Shown: piece by piece, positions 53,525 to 62,390 of the stretch
How positions within the stretch are numbered: the stretch's first letter is position 1
Layout: each line of letters opens with the position of its first letter
Source: Actinomycetota bacterium
GTDB lineage: Bacteria; Actinomycetota; UBA4738; HRBIN12
DNA: 64,000 nt
Assembly (NCBI GenBank): GCA_035640355.1
Contig: DASQWI010000021.1
Span: 25,211 to 89,210 of the forward strand
Reading direction: 5' to 3'
Translations under genes and position numbers: made by a program
The notes under the pieces: model-generated
The model's database searches: none
The model's input: only the letters and a program-made list of their open reading frames with translations
What the model was told of the DNA's origin: nothing

Positions 53525-53845
53525 ATGGCTGGTGAGTGGGTCAAGGTCGGGCCGGAGGGTGAGGTCGCCGAGGGCGAGATGAGCTCGTTCGGCGCGGGCG
53601 ACCGGATGGTGGCCATCGCGAACGTCGAAGGCGACCTGCACGCGTTCGACGACGTCTGTACGCACCAGGGATGCTCGCTTGCCGAAGGAGAGCTCGACGG
53701 CACGACCGTCGAGTGCCCGTGTCACGGCAGTCAGTTCGACGTCACGACGGGCGAGGTGATCGGCGGACCGGCGACCGAGTCCGTGGACTCGTTCCAGCTA
53801 CGCGTCGAAGGCGGCGAGGTCCAGGTGTTCATCAACGAGCAGTGA
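53525..53845 (+). CDS. Rieske-type [2Fe-2S] ferredoxin
   Basis: A 106-residue soluble Rieske protein. The cluster ligands are CTH and CPCH, 17 residues apart, in the biphenyl-dioxygenase-ferredoxin pattern. No membrane anchor. AGGAGG precedes the ATG by seven bases, and TACGCT at 53434-53439 may be its -10, leaving an ~80-base leader. It is followed by a matching FAD reductase, but no terminal oxygenase lies nearby. Confidence 0.93.
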   Translation: MAGEWVKVGPEGEVAEGEMSSFGAGDRMVAIANVEGDLHAFDDVCTHQGCSLAEGELDGTTVECPCHGSQFDVTTGEVIGGPATESVDSFQLRVEGGEVQVFINEQ

Positions 53846-53893
53846 CGATCGGCACCGCACGGAAGTTCAGCCCGCGATGAGACTCCGGAACCG

Positions 53894-55108
53894 ATGACGA
53901 CGTTCGTCATCGTCGGCGCAGGCGAAGGCGGAGGCACGGCGGCCGGATCGCTCCGCGACGCCGGATACGACGGCGACGTCGTGCTCATCGGCGAGGAGCC
54001 GATGCCGCCGTACGAGCGGCCACCGCTCTCGAAGGAGTACCTCCGCGGCGAGTCGGACCATCACCTCGTTCGTCCTCCGGAGTGGTACGAGGAGAACAAC
54101 GTCGATGCGCGGTTCGGTGTTCGCGTAGAGCGAGTCGACGTATCGGCCCGAGAGGTCGAGCTCGGCGATGGCAGCCGCGTTGCGTTCGATCAGCTGGTCA
54201 TTGCGACTGGATCGCGCAACCGCCGGCTGCCGCTTCCGGGGCTCGAGCTCCCGGGCGTCCATGACCTTCGCTTCGCGCCGGACGCCGACGCGATCAGGAG
54301 CTCGGCGAAGAACGCGTCCAAGGCCGTCCTCGTGGGGATGGGATTCATCGGCGCCGAGGTCGCTGCGTCGCTGCGGCAGCTCGGCCTCGACGTCACCGTC
54401 GTCGAGTTTGCCGGCACGCCGCTCGAACGAGTCCTCGGTCCCCAGCTCGGCGGAGCGATCGAGGCGCTCCACCGCGATCACGGCGTGGAGATGATCTTCC
54501 ACGACGGGGCGGAACGGTTCGAGGGTGACGGCCGGTTCGAGGCGCTCGTGACCAAGGAGGGTCGGAGGATCGAGGGCGAGATGGCCGTCGTCGGTATCGG
54601 CGTGCAACCGGTCACTGAGGTGGCTGAGAAGAGCGACGTTCCCACGGACAACGGCATCCCCGTCGACGCGACGTTGCGGACGTCGATCGACGGGATCTGG
54701 GCGATTGGCGACGTCGCGCGGCACGACCATCCGGTGTTCGGGTCGATCCGCGTGGAGCACTTCGACAACGCGTTGAAGATGGGGGAGCACGTCGCGAAGA
54801 ACATGCTCGGCGCGAACGAGGTGTTTGACGACGCGCATTGGTTCTGGTCCGACCAGTACGACACTGAGATCCAGATGTCGGGGTTCGCGACCGAATGGGA
54901 CCAGACGGTGATCAGAGGGAACGTCGACGAGCGGAGGTTCGCCGCGTTCCTGCTGAAGGACGGCCGGCTGCTCTCGACCTTCAGCATGAACTGGAAGCAC
55001 GATGTGCGCCGTTCGATGCCGCTGATCGTCGGGGGCGTCCGCCCGGACCCCGCACGGCTCGCCGACCCCGAGGTCGATCTGCGAAAGCTCAAGCCGCCGA
55101 GCAATTGA
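53894..55108 (+). CDS. FAD-dependent ferredoxin reductase (pyridine nucleotide-disulfide oxidoreductase family)
   Basis: A 404-residue flavoprotein. FAD binding: VIVGAGEGGGTAA at the N-terminus and GIWAIGDVA later; NAD(P) binding: VGMGFIGAEVAASLRQLG near 152. PPYERPPLSKEYL is typical of the ferredoxin-reductase branch (BphA4, rubredoxin reductase). The C-terminal reductase domain is present (WFWSDQYD). Together with the Rieske protein upstream it forms an NAD(P)H-to-acceptor electron chain. Confidence 0.92.
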   Translation: MTTFVIVGAGEGGGTAAGSLRDAGYDGDVVLIGEEPMPPYERPPLSKEYLRGESDHHLVRPPEWYEENNVDARFGVRVERVDVSAREVELGDGSRVAFDQLVIATGSRNRRLPLPGLELPGVHDLRFAPDADAIRSSAKNASKAVLVGMGFIGAEVAASLRQLGLDVTVVEFAGTPLERVLGPQLGGAIEALHRDHGVEMIFHDGAERFEGDGRFEALVTKEGRRIEGEMAVVGIGVQPVTEVAEKSDVPTDNGIPVDATLRTSIDGIWAIGDVARHDHPVFGSIRVEHFDNALKMGEHVAKNMLGANEVFDDAHWFWSDQYDTEIQMSGFATEWDQTVIRGNVDERRFAAFLLKDGRLLSTFSMNWKHDVRRSMPLIVGGVRPDPARLADPEVDLRKLKPPSN

Positions 55109-55157
55109 TCGCACCCTGACGTCCGCGATCGCTGTCGGGACGCAGCGGTGCCGGTGA

Positions 55158-55185
55158 TACGCTGACCGCGTTCGTTCCTCGAACG
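55158..55185 (+). promoter_or_regulatory. -10-like TACGCT and inverted repeat before the aminotransferase gene
   Basis: TACGCT (55158-55163) is followed by CGTTCG-TTCCT-CGAACG (55169-55185), a perfect 6-bp inverted repeat at the predicted start of transcription. AGGAG follows before the ATG. It could be an operator or a leader hairpin. Confidence 0.4.
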
Positions 55186-55202
55186 ACCCCCCGTTAGGAG
55201 CA

Positions 55203-56393
55203 ATGCGGATGAACCGGCCCGAGATCCTCCTTGCCCCGGGGCCGACGCCGATCCCGCCCGAGGTGCTGCTGGCGCAAGGCAGCCCGCTCGTCTACCACCG
55301 CGGACCCGGCTTCGGCGCGTTGATGCGACAGGTGACGGAGCGTTTGAAGCAGCTCTATCGGACCGATCGCGCCGACGTGCTGGTGATGACGTCATCGGGA
55401 ACGGGCGGACTCGAGTCGGCGGTCCAGAACGTCCTCTCGCCCGGGGACGAGGTGCTCGTGCCACTGGCCGGCTACTTCTCCGAGCGCTGGACCAAGCTCG
55501 CCGAGGCGCATGGGCTCGTCGTTCGGACCGTCGAGTACGAGTGGGGCCGTCGCGTCGACCCGTCTGACGTCGCGGCCGCGCTCGCCGAGACTCGCGTCAA
55601 GGCGGTGTTGCTCACGCACTCCGAGACGTCGACGGGCGTCATCCAGCCGGTTCGAGAGCTCGCGCGCGTCGCGCGCGACGCGGGCGCGCTCGTGATCGTC
55701 GACGTCGTCTCGAGCCTGGGCGCGGTTCCGTTCGCCTTCGACGAGTGGGGGGTCGACGTCGCCGTCGGCGGGTCGCAGAAGGCCCTGTCCGCGTCACCCG
55801 GGCTCGCGTTCGTCGCGATCTCCGAACGCGCATGGCAGGCGCACGAGCGCTCCACGATGTCACGGTTCTACTTCGACTGGAGCTCGTACAAGCGGTATGC
55901 CGAGCTGCCGCATCCGGAGAACCCGTGGACCCCCGCGATCAGCGTGATGCAGGGCCTCGCCGCCGCGCTCGAGCTCTACTTCGAGGACGGGGTCGACGCC
56001 GCGATGCGTCGCCACCAGATGCTGTCACGCGCGGTCAAGGACGGCGTGCAGGCGCTCGGCCTCGACCTGTTCGGCGAGGGGCTGCAGGACAACTGGACGG
56101 TGACGGCCATCCGCGCGCCCGAGGGGATCGATGCCGACACGATCAGCGACCGGATCCGTTCGGACTTCGGCGTGGTGATCGCGCCGGGTCAGGGACCGCT
56201 CCGCGGGAAGGTCTTCCGCATCGGGCACTTCGGCTATTACAGCGAGCTCGACATCGCGCGCGGGCTCGCCGCGCTCGAGATGACGCTGGAACGGCTGGGC
56301 TACCCGGTGAAGCGGGGCGCGGCGGTTGCCGCCGCCGAGGGCGTGTTTCAGGAGCACGCCTCCAGGGACGGGGCTGGCACCGAGCGCGGCTAG
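55203..56393 (+). CDS. Class V aminotransferase (alanine-glyoxylate/serine-pyruvate type)
   Basis: A 396-residue fold-type I PLP enzyme. LAPGPTPIPPEVLLA starts the domain, SSGTGG binds cofactor phosphate, VDVVSSLG holds the pyridine-stacking Asp, and K193 in GGSQKALS is the PLP lysine. Ten bases downstream lies serA, so it probably serves as the phosphoserine or serine aminotransferase, as class V enzymes do in some archaea and bacteria lacking a normal SerC. AGGAG lies before ATG 55203; ATG 55209 is possible. Confidence 0.9.
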   Translation: MRMNRPEILLAPGPTPIPPEVLLAQGSPLVYHRGPGFGALMRQVTERLKQLYRTDRADVLVMTSSGTGGLESAVQNVLSPGDEVLVPLAGYFSERWTKLAEAHGLVVRTVEYEWGRRVDPSDVAAALAETRVKAVLLTHSETSTGVIQPVRELARVARDAGALVIVDVVSSLGAVPFAFDEWGVDVAVGGSQKALSASPGLAFVAISERAWQAHERSTMSRFYFDWSSYKRYAELPHPENPWTPAISVMQGLAAALELYFEDGVDAAMRRHQMLSRAVKDGVQALGLDLFGEGLQDNWTVTAIRAPEGIDADTISDRIRSDFGVVIAPGQGPLRGKVFRIGHFGYYSELDIARGLAALEMTLERLGYPVKRGAAVAAAEGVFQEHASRDGAGTERG

Positions 56394-56402
56394 CGAACAC
56401 AC

Positions 56403-57986
56403 ATGAAGGTCCTCGTCACCGAGCCGCTGTCGGATGCGGGGCTCGAGCTCCTTCGCCGCGACTTCCAGGTCGACGTGCGCCTGGAGCTCGCTGACGGTGA
56501 CCTGGAGCAGGCGGTCGCGCCGTACGACGCGCTCGTCGTGCGTTCGCAGACGGAAGTGACCTCCGACGTGATCACCGCCGGCGAGAACCTCAAGGTGATC
56601 GCACGCGCCGGCATCGGTCTGGACAACGTCGACGTCGAGGCGGCAACGCGACGTGGCGTCATGGTGGTGAACGCGCCGCAGTCCAACATCGTGTCGGCGG
56701 CCGAGCACACGATCGCCCTCATGCTCGCGCAGGCGCGCAACATCCCCCGCGCGAACGACGACCTCAAGTCGGGACAGTGGGACCGCGCCAAGTACCAGGG
56801 CGTCGAGCTCCAAGGCAAGACGCTCGGTGTCCTCGGCCTGGGACGCGTCGGCGCGCTCGTGACGCAGCGGGCGACGGCGTTCGGTATGCGCGTGATCGCG
56901 TTCGACCCGTACGTTCCGAAGGAGCGGGCCAAGGAGATGGGCATCGAGCTCATGCCGACGGTCGAGGCGCTTCTCGTGCAGGCCGACTTCATCTCCATCC
57001 ACCTTCCGCGGACGCCCGACACCGAACGGCTGATCGGCGAACGCGAGCTCGCGCTGATGAAGGAGGGCGCGCGGATCGTGAACACGGCGCGCGGGGGCAT
57101 CGTCGACGAGGATGCACTGGCGAAGGCGATCGAGGACGGCAAGCTCGCCGGCGCCGCGCTCGATGTGTTCGAGGCCGAACCGACCACCGATTCGCCGCTG
57201 TTCGAGTTCGATCAGGTCGTGGTCACGCCGCACCTCGGGGCCGCCACCGCGGAGGCGCAGGACAAGGCCGGGGCCGCGATCGCAGAGATGGTGCGGCTTG
57301 CCCTCTCCGGGGAGTTCGTCCCCTACGCCGTGAACGTCTCGGCAGCGGCCGAGGTCACCGAGACCGTCCGGCCGTACCTCCCGCTTGCGCAGAAGCTCGG
57401 CGCGCTCGTCACCGGCCTCGCGCCGGGCGCGGTTCGGCGTGTCGAGGCGCAGTACCTCGGCCGGATCGCGGAGAGCGACACGCGCGTGCTCACCCTCGGC
57501 GTGGTGAAGGGGGTGCTGTCCGGCGTCGTTCACGAGCCTGTCTCGTACGTGAATGCGCCGACCATCGCTCGGGAGCGGGGGATCGCGATCAGCGAGACGC
57601 GCTCGACCGTCTCGAGCGACTACGTGAACGTGATCCACGTCCGCGCCGATACCGACGAGGGACCGGTGAGCGTCGCAGGAACGCTCGTCGGCAAGCGGAA
57701 CGCCGAACGGGTCATGCAGGTGAACGACTACGACATCGAGATGGCGCCGGCGCGGTTCATGCTGTTCTTCACGTACATCGACCGGCCGGGGATCATCGGC
57801 AAGGTCGGCACGATCCTCGGCGAACACCAGATCAACATCGCGACGATGGACGTAGGCCGGCCCACGCGGGGCGGAACCGCATTGATGGGACTTACCCTCG
57901 ACAGCCCTGTGCCCGCCGACGTGATCGAACGGATCCGCGCCGAGATCGAGGCCGGTCCCGCGCGGTTCATCGTGTTGCCCGACTGA
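56403..57986 (+). CDS. serA: D-3-phosphoglycerate dehydrogenase, long form
   Basis: A 527-residue enzyme of the long actinobacterial type: substrate and NAD-binding domains (ARAGIGLDNVDV; GLGRVGALV), catalytic VVTPHLG with its His, an intervening ASB domain (about 315-450) and a C-terminal ACT domain (about 455-527; FTYIDRPGIIGKVG) that senses serine. It begins serine synthesis from 3-phosphoglycerate. It is in an operon with the aminotransferase upstream. Confidence 0.96.
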   Translation: MKVLVTEPLSDAGLELLRRDFQVDVRLELADGDLEQAVAPYDALVVRSQTEVTSDVITAGENLKVIARAGIGLDNVDVEAATRRGVMVVNAPQSNIVSAAEHTIALMLAQARNIPRANDDLKSGQWDRAKYQGVELQGKTLGVLGLGRVGALVTQRATAFGMRVIAFDPYVPKERAKEMGIELMPTVEALLVQADFISIHLPRTPDTERLIGERELALMKEGARIVNTARGGIVDEDALAKAIEDGKLAGAALDVFEAEPTTDSPLFEFDQVVVTPHLGAATAEAQDKAGAAIAEMVRLALSGEFVPYAVNVSAAAEVTETVRPYLPLAQKLGALVTGLAPGAVRRVEAQYLGRIAESDTRVLTLGVVKGVLSGVVHEPVSYVNAPTIARERGIAISETRSTVSSDYVNVIHVRADTDEGPVSVAGTLVGKRNAERVMQVNDYDIEMAPARFMLFFTYIDRPGIIGKVGTILGEHQINIATMDVGRPTRGGTALMGLTLDSPVPADVIERIRAEIEAGPARFIVLPD

Positions 57987-58043
57987 ATCGAAACGTCGAC
58001 GAACTTCGCGACGGAGCTCTTCCAACGGCGTGCGATCGCGTGC

Positions 58044-58049
58044 TATCCT
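58044..58049 (+). promoter_or_regulatory. -10 box (TATCCT) for a leaderless short ORF
   Basis: TATCCT ends nine bases before ATG 58059 in the 214-base gap after serA. Confidence 0.4.
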
Positions 58050-58058
58050 TCCGCGGCT

Positions 58059-58127
58059 ATGTTGCGACTCCAGGTGTTCATCAGGGATCGGAAGGGCCTC
58101 CGCATGCCCTTCCCGGCTGCGGGCTAA
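58059..58127 (+). CDS. Possible leader peptide (22 residues) upstream of the MFS gene
   Basis: A short ORF beginning MLRLQVFIRDRKG and ending RMPFPAAG, TAA stop at 58125-58127. It starts at the predicted transcription start and ends 73 bases before the MFS start codon. Two hairpins follow: GCGGG/CCCGC around its stop codon, and GCCCGCCG-CC-CGGCGGGC at 58135-58152. The layout recalls attenuation leaders. Expression is not shown. Confidence 0.4.
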   Translation: MLRLQVFIRDRKGLRMPFPAAG

Positions 58128-58134
58128 CACCCGC

Positions 58135-58152
58135 GCCCGCCGCCCGGCGGGC
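58135..58152 (+). terminator. GC-rich hairpin between leader ORF and MFS gene
   Basis: GCCCGCCG pairs with CGGCGGGC around two bases. It could act as an attenuator; no T-run follows, so Rho or RNA folding would have to assist. GCGGG (58119-58123) with CCCGC (58130-58134) forms a second helix across the leader-ORF stop codon. Confidence 0.4.
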
Positions 58153-58200
58153 TCCCAGAACACCGAAACCCTCGTTCCACCGAGCCGTAGGAGTCGTCCG

Positions 58201-59472
58201 ATGCGCACCTCAACCAAGCCGACGCCGCCCAGGACCGCCGTTCGTCGTATCGCGGCCGGCCGTCTGATCTCCATCACCGGCGGGGCCGCCGCGTACACCG
58301 CGCTCGGCTTCACCGTTTGGGACCAGACGCACTCGCCGTGGATGCAGGCGCTGTCGTTGCTGCTCACGTTCGGCGTCGCGGGCATCCTCGGGCCGTTCGC
58401 CGGAGCGCTCGGCGACCGCTTCGACCGGCGCCGCGTCATGATCGTGTCCGAGCTTGTCTCGGCGGGCTTCTTCGCCGCGATGGCGATCGTTGACGACGCC
58501 GGTCTGCTGATCGCGCTCGCGTTCGGTTCGGCACTCGCGGAGCTGCCGTTCTTCTCCGCGTCGCGTGCCGCGATCCCTTCGCTGATTCGGGACGACGAGC
58601 ACCTGTCGTGGGCGAACAGCCTCGTCACTGTGGGTGTGAACGCGGGCATCGCCGTGGGGCCGGTCATCGGCGGCGTTTTGCTCGCGGCCTTCGGCGACGC
58701 GTCGTGGGTGTTCGGGATCAACGCGGTCTCGTTCGTCCTGTCGGTCCTGATCACGCTCTCGGTGCACGCCCGGTTCCAGGATGACCGCGAACCAGCCGAG
58801 CACGGCGAGCACGACGGCTTCGCGGCGGGACTCACGTTCCTGTGGCGTGACGCCGTGCTGCGGCGCCTGGCAGCCGCGTGGCTCGTCTTCGTCATCGGAA
58901 TGGGCATGAGCATGGTCGCCGACGCTCCCCTTGCCGAGCACTTCGACGCGGGAGAGGTTGGATTCGGGTTCCTGATCGCGTGCTGGGGGCTCGGCTCGGT
59001 GCTCGGCTCGGCCGCGGGCCGTTGGATGAACCGCCGGTCCGAACCAAAATGGCTCGTCGCCGCGGCCTTCGGCATCGCCATCTCGGCGTTCGGGGTCGGT
59101 CTCGCGCCGGCATTCGCGCTCGTGCTCGTAGCGCTCCTCGTGATGGGCACGTCGGACGGGCTCACGATCGTGGCGGAGAACGGGATCATGCAACGACGGA
59201 CGCCCGACGCGATCCGGAGTCGCACGATGGGCGCGTTCGAGGCGGTCATCTCGCTGGGACTGGCGATCTCGTACATCGTCGCGGGACCGGTGCTCGACGC
59301 GGTGACACCGCAGGGCGTGTACCTGATCGGCGGCGCCACGGCGCTCGCCGCCGCGGTGCTGCTGGTCCCGCTGCGGAACCTGCGGCCGGTCGCCGAGGAC
59401 GAATCCATCCCGCCGCCGGCTGCGCCGGGAGCCACCGTCCTCGGCGAGCCCGTCGCTCTCGCGCCGGAGTGA
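58201..59472 (+). CDS. MFS transporter, DHA3/MefA-like
   Basis: A 423-residue protein with about 12 membrane helices. GPFAGALGDRFDRRRVMIVSE (residues ~78-98) is MFS motif A in the DHA3 form found in macrolide-efflux MefA-type proteins; AIPSLIRDDEHLSWANSL and GPVIGGVLLA are typical of this branch. The likely role is drug or metabolite export. The start is ATG 58201 behind GTAGGAG. A possible leader peptide and hairpins lie upstream. Confidence 0.85.
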   Translation: MRTSTKPTPPRTAVRRIAAGRLISITGGAAAYTALGFTVWDQTHSPWMQALSLLLTFGVAGILGPFAGALGDRFDRRRVMIVSELVSAGFFAAMAIVDDAGLLIALAFGSALAELPFFSASRAAIPSLIRDDEHLSWANSLVTVGVNAGIAVGPVIGGVLLAAFGDASWVFGINAVSFVLSVLITLSVHARFQDDREPAEHGEHDGFAAGLTFLWRDAVLRRLAAAWLVFVIGMGMSMVADAPLAEHFDAGEVGFGFLIACWGLGSVLGSAAGRWMNRRSEPKWLVAAAFGIAISAFGVGLAPAFALVLVALLVMGTSDGLTIVAENGIMQRRTPDAIRSRTMGAFEAVISLGLAISYIVAGPVLDAVTPQGVYLIGGATALAAAVLLVPLRNLRPVAEDESIPPPAAPGATVLGEPVALAPE

Positions 59473-59493
59473 TCGTCATGATCAGGCCCCCCG

Positions 59494-59540
59494 GGCGTTC
59501 CGGCGGGTGGCACGATTGAGCGAAGCGGCCGTTCATCCAA
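59494..59540 (+). repeat. Decayed copy of the dispersed hairpin element
   Basis: GGGTGGCACGATTGAGCGAAGCG aligns in two parts (GGGT-GCACG and TGAGCGAAGCG) with the core of copies 1-3. The flanking stem halves are eroded. It is again just after a stop codon and contains TTG AGC GAA GCG GCC GTT CAT, a micro-ORF starting MSEAAV. Confidence 0.5.
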
Positions 59541-59555
59541 CCTGACGGGTCGGCT

Positions 59556-59569
59556 TGAACGGCCGTTCA
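59556..59569. promoter_or_regulatory. Perfect palindrome TGAACGGCCGTTCA, TetR-type operator candidate
   Basis: A 14-base palindrome 13 bases before ATG 59583; its left half contains TTGAAC, usable as a -35. GGCCGTTCAT at 59527-59536 repeats one half-site. AACG-NN-CGTT cores are common TetR-family targets. No TetR gene lies in the window. Confidence 0.55.
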
Positions 59570-59582
59570 GCGATGTGGTTCC

Positions 59583-61205
59583 ATGCGCGCTTACGGCATG
59601 CAGGCGAACACGTACGACGCCATCGTGATCGGCGGAGGCCACAACGGCCTCGTGGCAGCGGCCTACCTGGCCAAGAGCGGCGCTCGCGTCGTCGTCTGTG
59701 AGGCTCGACACAAGACGGGCGGCGCGGCGGCGACCGATCAACCGTGGCCCGATCATCCCGAGTTCCGGGTGACGACGCTCTCGTACGTGATGAGCCTGAT
59801 GCCCGACACGATCATCCGGGACCTCGAACTCGAGCGACACGGATACCGCGTGCATCCGGTCGGCCCGTACGTCGTTCCGTTCCCCGATGGGCGCTTGATG
59901 ATCGAGTACGAGGACACGTCGAAGAACCGTGAGGAGTTCGCGAAGTTCTCCAAGAAGGACGCCGACGCGATCGAACGGTGGGACGCGTGGATCGCTGGGC
60001 TCGCGGGGGTGCTCGGTCCGCTGCTGATGACGACGCCGCCCAAGCTCGGGTCGAAGCGGCCGCGCGACCTCTTCGAGCAGATCCGTCTGGCGTGGCGGTT
60101 CCGCGGTCTCAACGTCCGAACCGTGGGCGAGGTCACGCGGCTGCTCACGATGAGCGTGGCAGACATCCTCGACCGGTTCTTCGAGTCCGAACAGGTGAAG
60201 GCGGTGATGGCCATCAACGGGCTGATCGGCACGTGGGCGGGCCCGTACGAGCCGGGGACCGGCTACGTCATGGCCCATCACTCGATCGGCGACGTTGGCG
60301 ACGGAACGCTTGGCTCGTGGGGCGTGCCGGAGGGAGGAATGGGCGCCGTCGCTGGGGCGATCGAACGGAGCGCTAGGACGTTCGGCGCCGAGATCCGCAC
60401 GAACGCCAAGGTCGAGCGCGTACTCGTTCGCGGCGGAAGGGCGCGAGGCGTCGCCCTCCAGGGCGGCGACGAGCTGAGCGCGCCGATCGTGATCACGGCG
60501 TGTCACCCCCAGATCACGTTCCTGCGTCAGCTCGATCGGGCCGAGCTGCCGGACGAGTTCGTCAGCGATATCGAGCATTGGTCCAGTCGCTCGGGCGTCG
60601 TGAAGATCAACTGCGCGCTGTCCAAGGCCCCGACACTGGCCGCGGACCCCGAGTGGAACGACTACAGCGGCGGCTTCGAGATCGCGCCGTCGATCGATCA
60701 GCTGGAACGGTCGTTCGAGGAAGCGCGCGCGGGCAAGGCGTCGACGCTCCCGTTCAGCGACGGCGTGATCCCGACGGCGCTCGATCCGTCGCTCGCTCCG
60801 GAGGGCGCGCACGTGGTGTCGCTCTTCACGCAGTGGGTGCCCCACGAGTGGTCGAAGGAGCCGCACCGGGACGAACTCGAGGCGTACGCCGATCGCGTGA
60901 TCCAGTCCTACGACGACGCCGCGCCGGGGTTCAAGGAGTCCGTGATCGCGCGACAGGTGATCGGCCCGTACGACATGGAGAACGAGTGGCACCTGATCGG
61001 CGGCAACATCTTCCACGGCGAGCTGTCGGCCGATCAGCTGTTCCATTTGCGGCCGGCGCCCGGCTACGCCGACTACCGCACGCCGATCCACGGGCTGTAC
61101 CAGTGCTCGAGCGCGACGCACGGGGGCGGCGGTGTCTGCGGCATCCCGGCGTACAACTGCGTCCGCGAGATACGGCTCGACCGCAGACGCGGCGTCCTGA
61201 AGTAG
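59583..61205 (+). CDS. Phytoene desaturase/PYROXD2-like FAD-dependent oxidoreductase
   Basis: A 540-residue flavoprotein with the dinucleotide fold IGGGHNGLVAAAYLAKSG near residue 16, ARHKTGGAAAT after it, a middle YVMAHHSIGDVGDGTLG block and the C-terminal FAD motif GLYQCSSATHGGGGVCGIPAYN. The CrtI/PYROXD2 branch oxidises diverse substrates, so no substrate is given. The DmdA-like gene begins at the next base after its stop, implying a joint role. ATG 59598 is an alternative start. Confidence 0.85.
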   Translation: MRAYGMQANTYDAIVIGGGHNGLVAAAYLAKSGARVVVCEARHKTGGAAATDQPWPDHPEFRVTTLSYVMSLMPDTIIRDLELERHGYRVHPVGPYVVPFPDGRLMIEYEDTSKNREEFAKFSKKDADAIERWDAWIAGLAGVLGPLLMTTPPKLGSKRPRDLFEQIRLAWRFRGLNVRTVGEVTRLLTMSVADILDRFFESEQVKAVMAINGLIGTWAGPYEPGTGYVMAHHSIGDVGDGTLGSWGVPEGGMGAVAGAIERSARTFGAEIRTNAKVERVLVRGGRARGVALQGGDELSAPIVITACHPQITFLRQLDRAELPDEFVSDIEHWSSRSGVVKINCALSKAPTLAADPEWNDYSGGFEIAPSIDQLERSFEEARAGKASTLPFSDGVIPTALDPSLAPEGAHVVSLFTQWVPHEWSKEPHRDELEAYADRVIQSYDDAAPGFKESVIARQVIGPYDMENEWHLIGGNIFHGELSADQLFHLRPAPGYADYRTPIHGLYQCSSATHGGGGVCGIPAYNCVREIRLDRRRGVLK

Positions 61206-62351
61206 ATGAACGAACCGTACTCGTTCACGTTCTACACGGCGTCGTGGTACCGGCGTTCGCCGTACTGGCAGCGGTCGGTCGAGGCGGGCTGTCGGAGCTG
61301 GGACCTGTACAACCACATGTTGATCCCGACGCTGTACGACGACGACGAGGCCGAGTACTGGCACCTGGTCAACCACGTCACGCTGTGGGACGTTGCGGTG
61401 GAACGGCAGGTCGAGATCACCGGCCCAGACGCCGCGGCGTTCACCCAGTTACTGACGTGCCGAGACCTCTCGCGCTGTGAAGTGCTGCAGTGCAAGTACG
61501 CGCCGATCATCGCGCCCGGTGGCGGAATCGTTAACGACCCGATCTTGCTGAGGCTGGGCGAGGACCGGTTCTGGCTGTCGACCGCCGACTCCGACGCGCT
61601 CCTGTTTGCGCTCGGCGTGCAGGCATTCGCCGGACTCGACGTGTCGATCAGAGAGCCCGACGTTTCGCCGCTGCAGGTGCAGGGGCCAAGGAGCAAGGAC
61701 GTGATCCGATCGCTGTTCGGCGATGAGGTCGCGGACCTCCGGTACTACCGGTGCTGGGAGGGCTCGGTCGGCGACATCCCCGTCGTGGTGTCCCGAACGG
61801 GGTGGAGCGGCGAGGTCGGATTCGAGATCTACCTGTGCGACGGCGCGCGCGGTACCGAGCTCTGGGACCGGGTCATGAAAGCGGGCCGTCCGTTCGAGAT
61901 CCGGGCGATCGCGCCGTCCGACCAACGAAGGCTCGAGGCGGGGATCTTCAACTACGGCAACGACATGGGCATCGCGGACACGCCGCTGCACGTGACGGGG
62001 ATGGAGCGGCTCGTCGAACCCGGAGTCGACCACATCGGCCGGGAAGCGCTCGAGCGCATCGCGTCCGAAGGCGTCGATCGCAAGCTCGTCGGCGTCGAGA
62101 TCGGCGGCGACCCATTCCGTCTGTGGCTCGAGGAGTTCTGGGACGTTCGGCACCGCGGCGAAACGGTCGGCCGGCTGACCAGCGCGTCGTACTCGTTCCG
62201 ACTGAAGAGGAACATCGGATACGCGTGGGTGCCCATCGAGCTCGCCGCGCCCGGGAACGAGGTCGAGGTGCTCTCCCAGGACGGGCCGGTACCGGCCGTG
62301 ACGGCGACGCTTCCGTTTCTCGATACGAACAAAGACATCCCGGTGTCGTAG
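61206..62351 (+). CDS. DmdA-like GcvT-fold protein (DMSP demethylase family)
   Basis: A 381-residue folate-binding aminomethyltransferase-fold protein. The pattern LYNHMLIPTLY, LVNHVTLWDVAVERQVEITG, LTCRDLSR, PIIAPGGGIVNDP and SPLQVQGPRSKD follows the DmdA sequence of marine bacteria closely. DmdA moves a methyl from dimethylsulfoniopropionate to tetrahydrofolate. Related proteins may act on other methylated sulfonium or ammonium compounds, so DMSP is likely but not certain. A paralog follows at 62962. Confidence 0.82.
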   Translation: MNEPYSFTFYTASWYRRSPYWQRSVEAGCRSWDLYNHMLIPTLYDDDEAEYWHLVNHVTLWDVAVERQVEITGPDAAAFTQLLTCRDLSRCEVLQCKYAPIIAPGGGIVNDPILLRLGEDRFWLSTADSDALLFALGVQAFAGLDVSIREPDVSPLQVQGPRSKDVIRSLFGDEVADLRYYRCWEGSVGDIPVVVSRTGWSGEVGFEIYLCDGARGTELWDRVMKAGRPFEIRAIAPSDQRRLEAGIFNYGNDMGIADTPLHVTGMERLVEPGVDHIGREALERIASEGVDRKLVGVEIGGDPFRLWLEEFWDVRHRGETVGRLTSASYSFRLKRNIGYAWVPIELAAPGNEVEVLSQDGPVPAVTATLPFLDTNKDIPVS

Positions 62352-62390
62352 TCATGGTCGCGCAGCGGCTTTGTCGAGGATGATGCACCC

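Noticed and set aside
57987..58200. A riboswitch or tRNA in the gap after serA
   Set aside because: No cloverleaf, no CCA end and no known riboswitch core could be recognised; the visible structure is a short ORF and local hairpins.
56025..61376. Very long open frame (about 1780 codons) on the minus strand across the aminotransferase, serA, MFS and flavoprotein genes
   Set aside because: It is the antisense of four well-supported genes; its translation is rich in Arg/His and lacks any domain. GC-rich codon use commonly produces such shadow frames.
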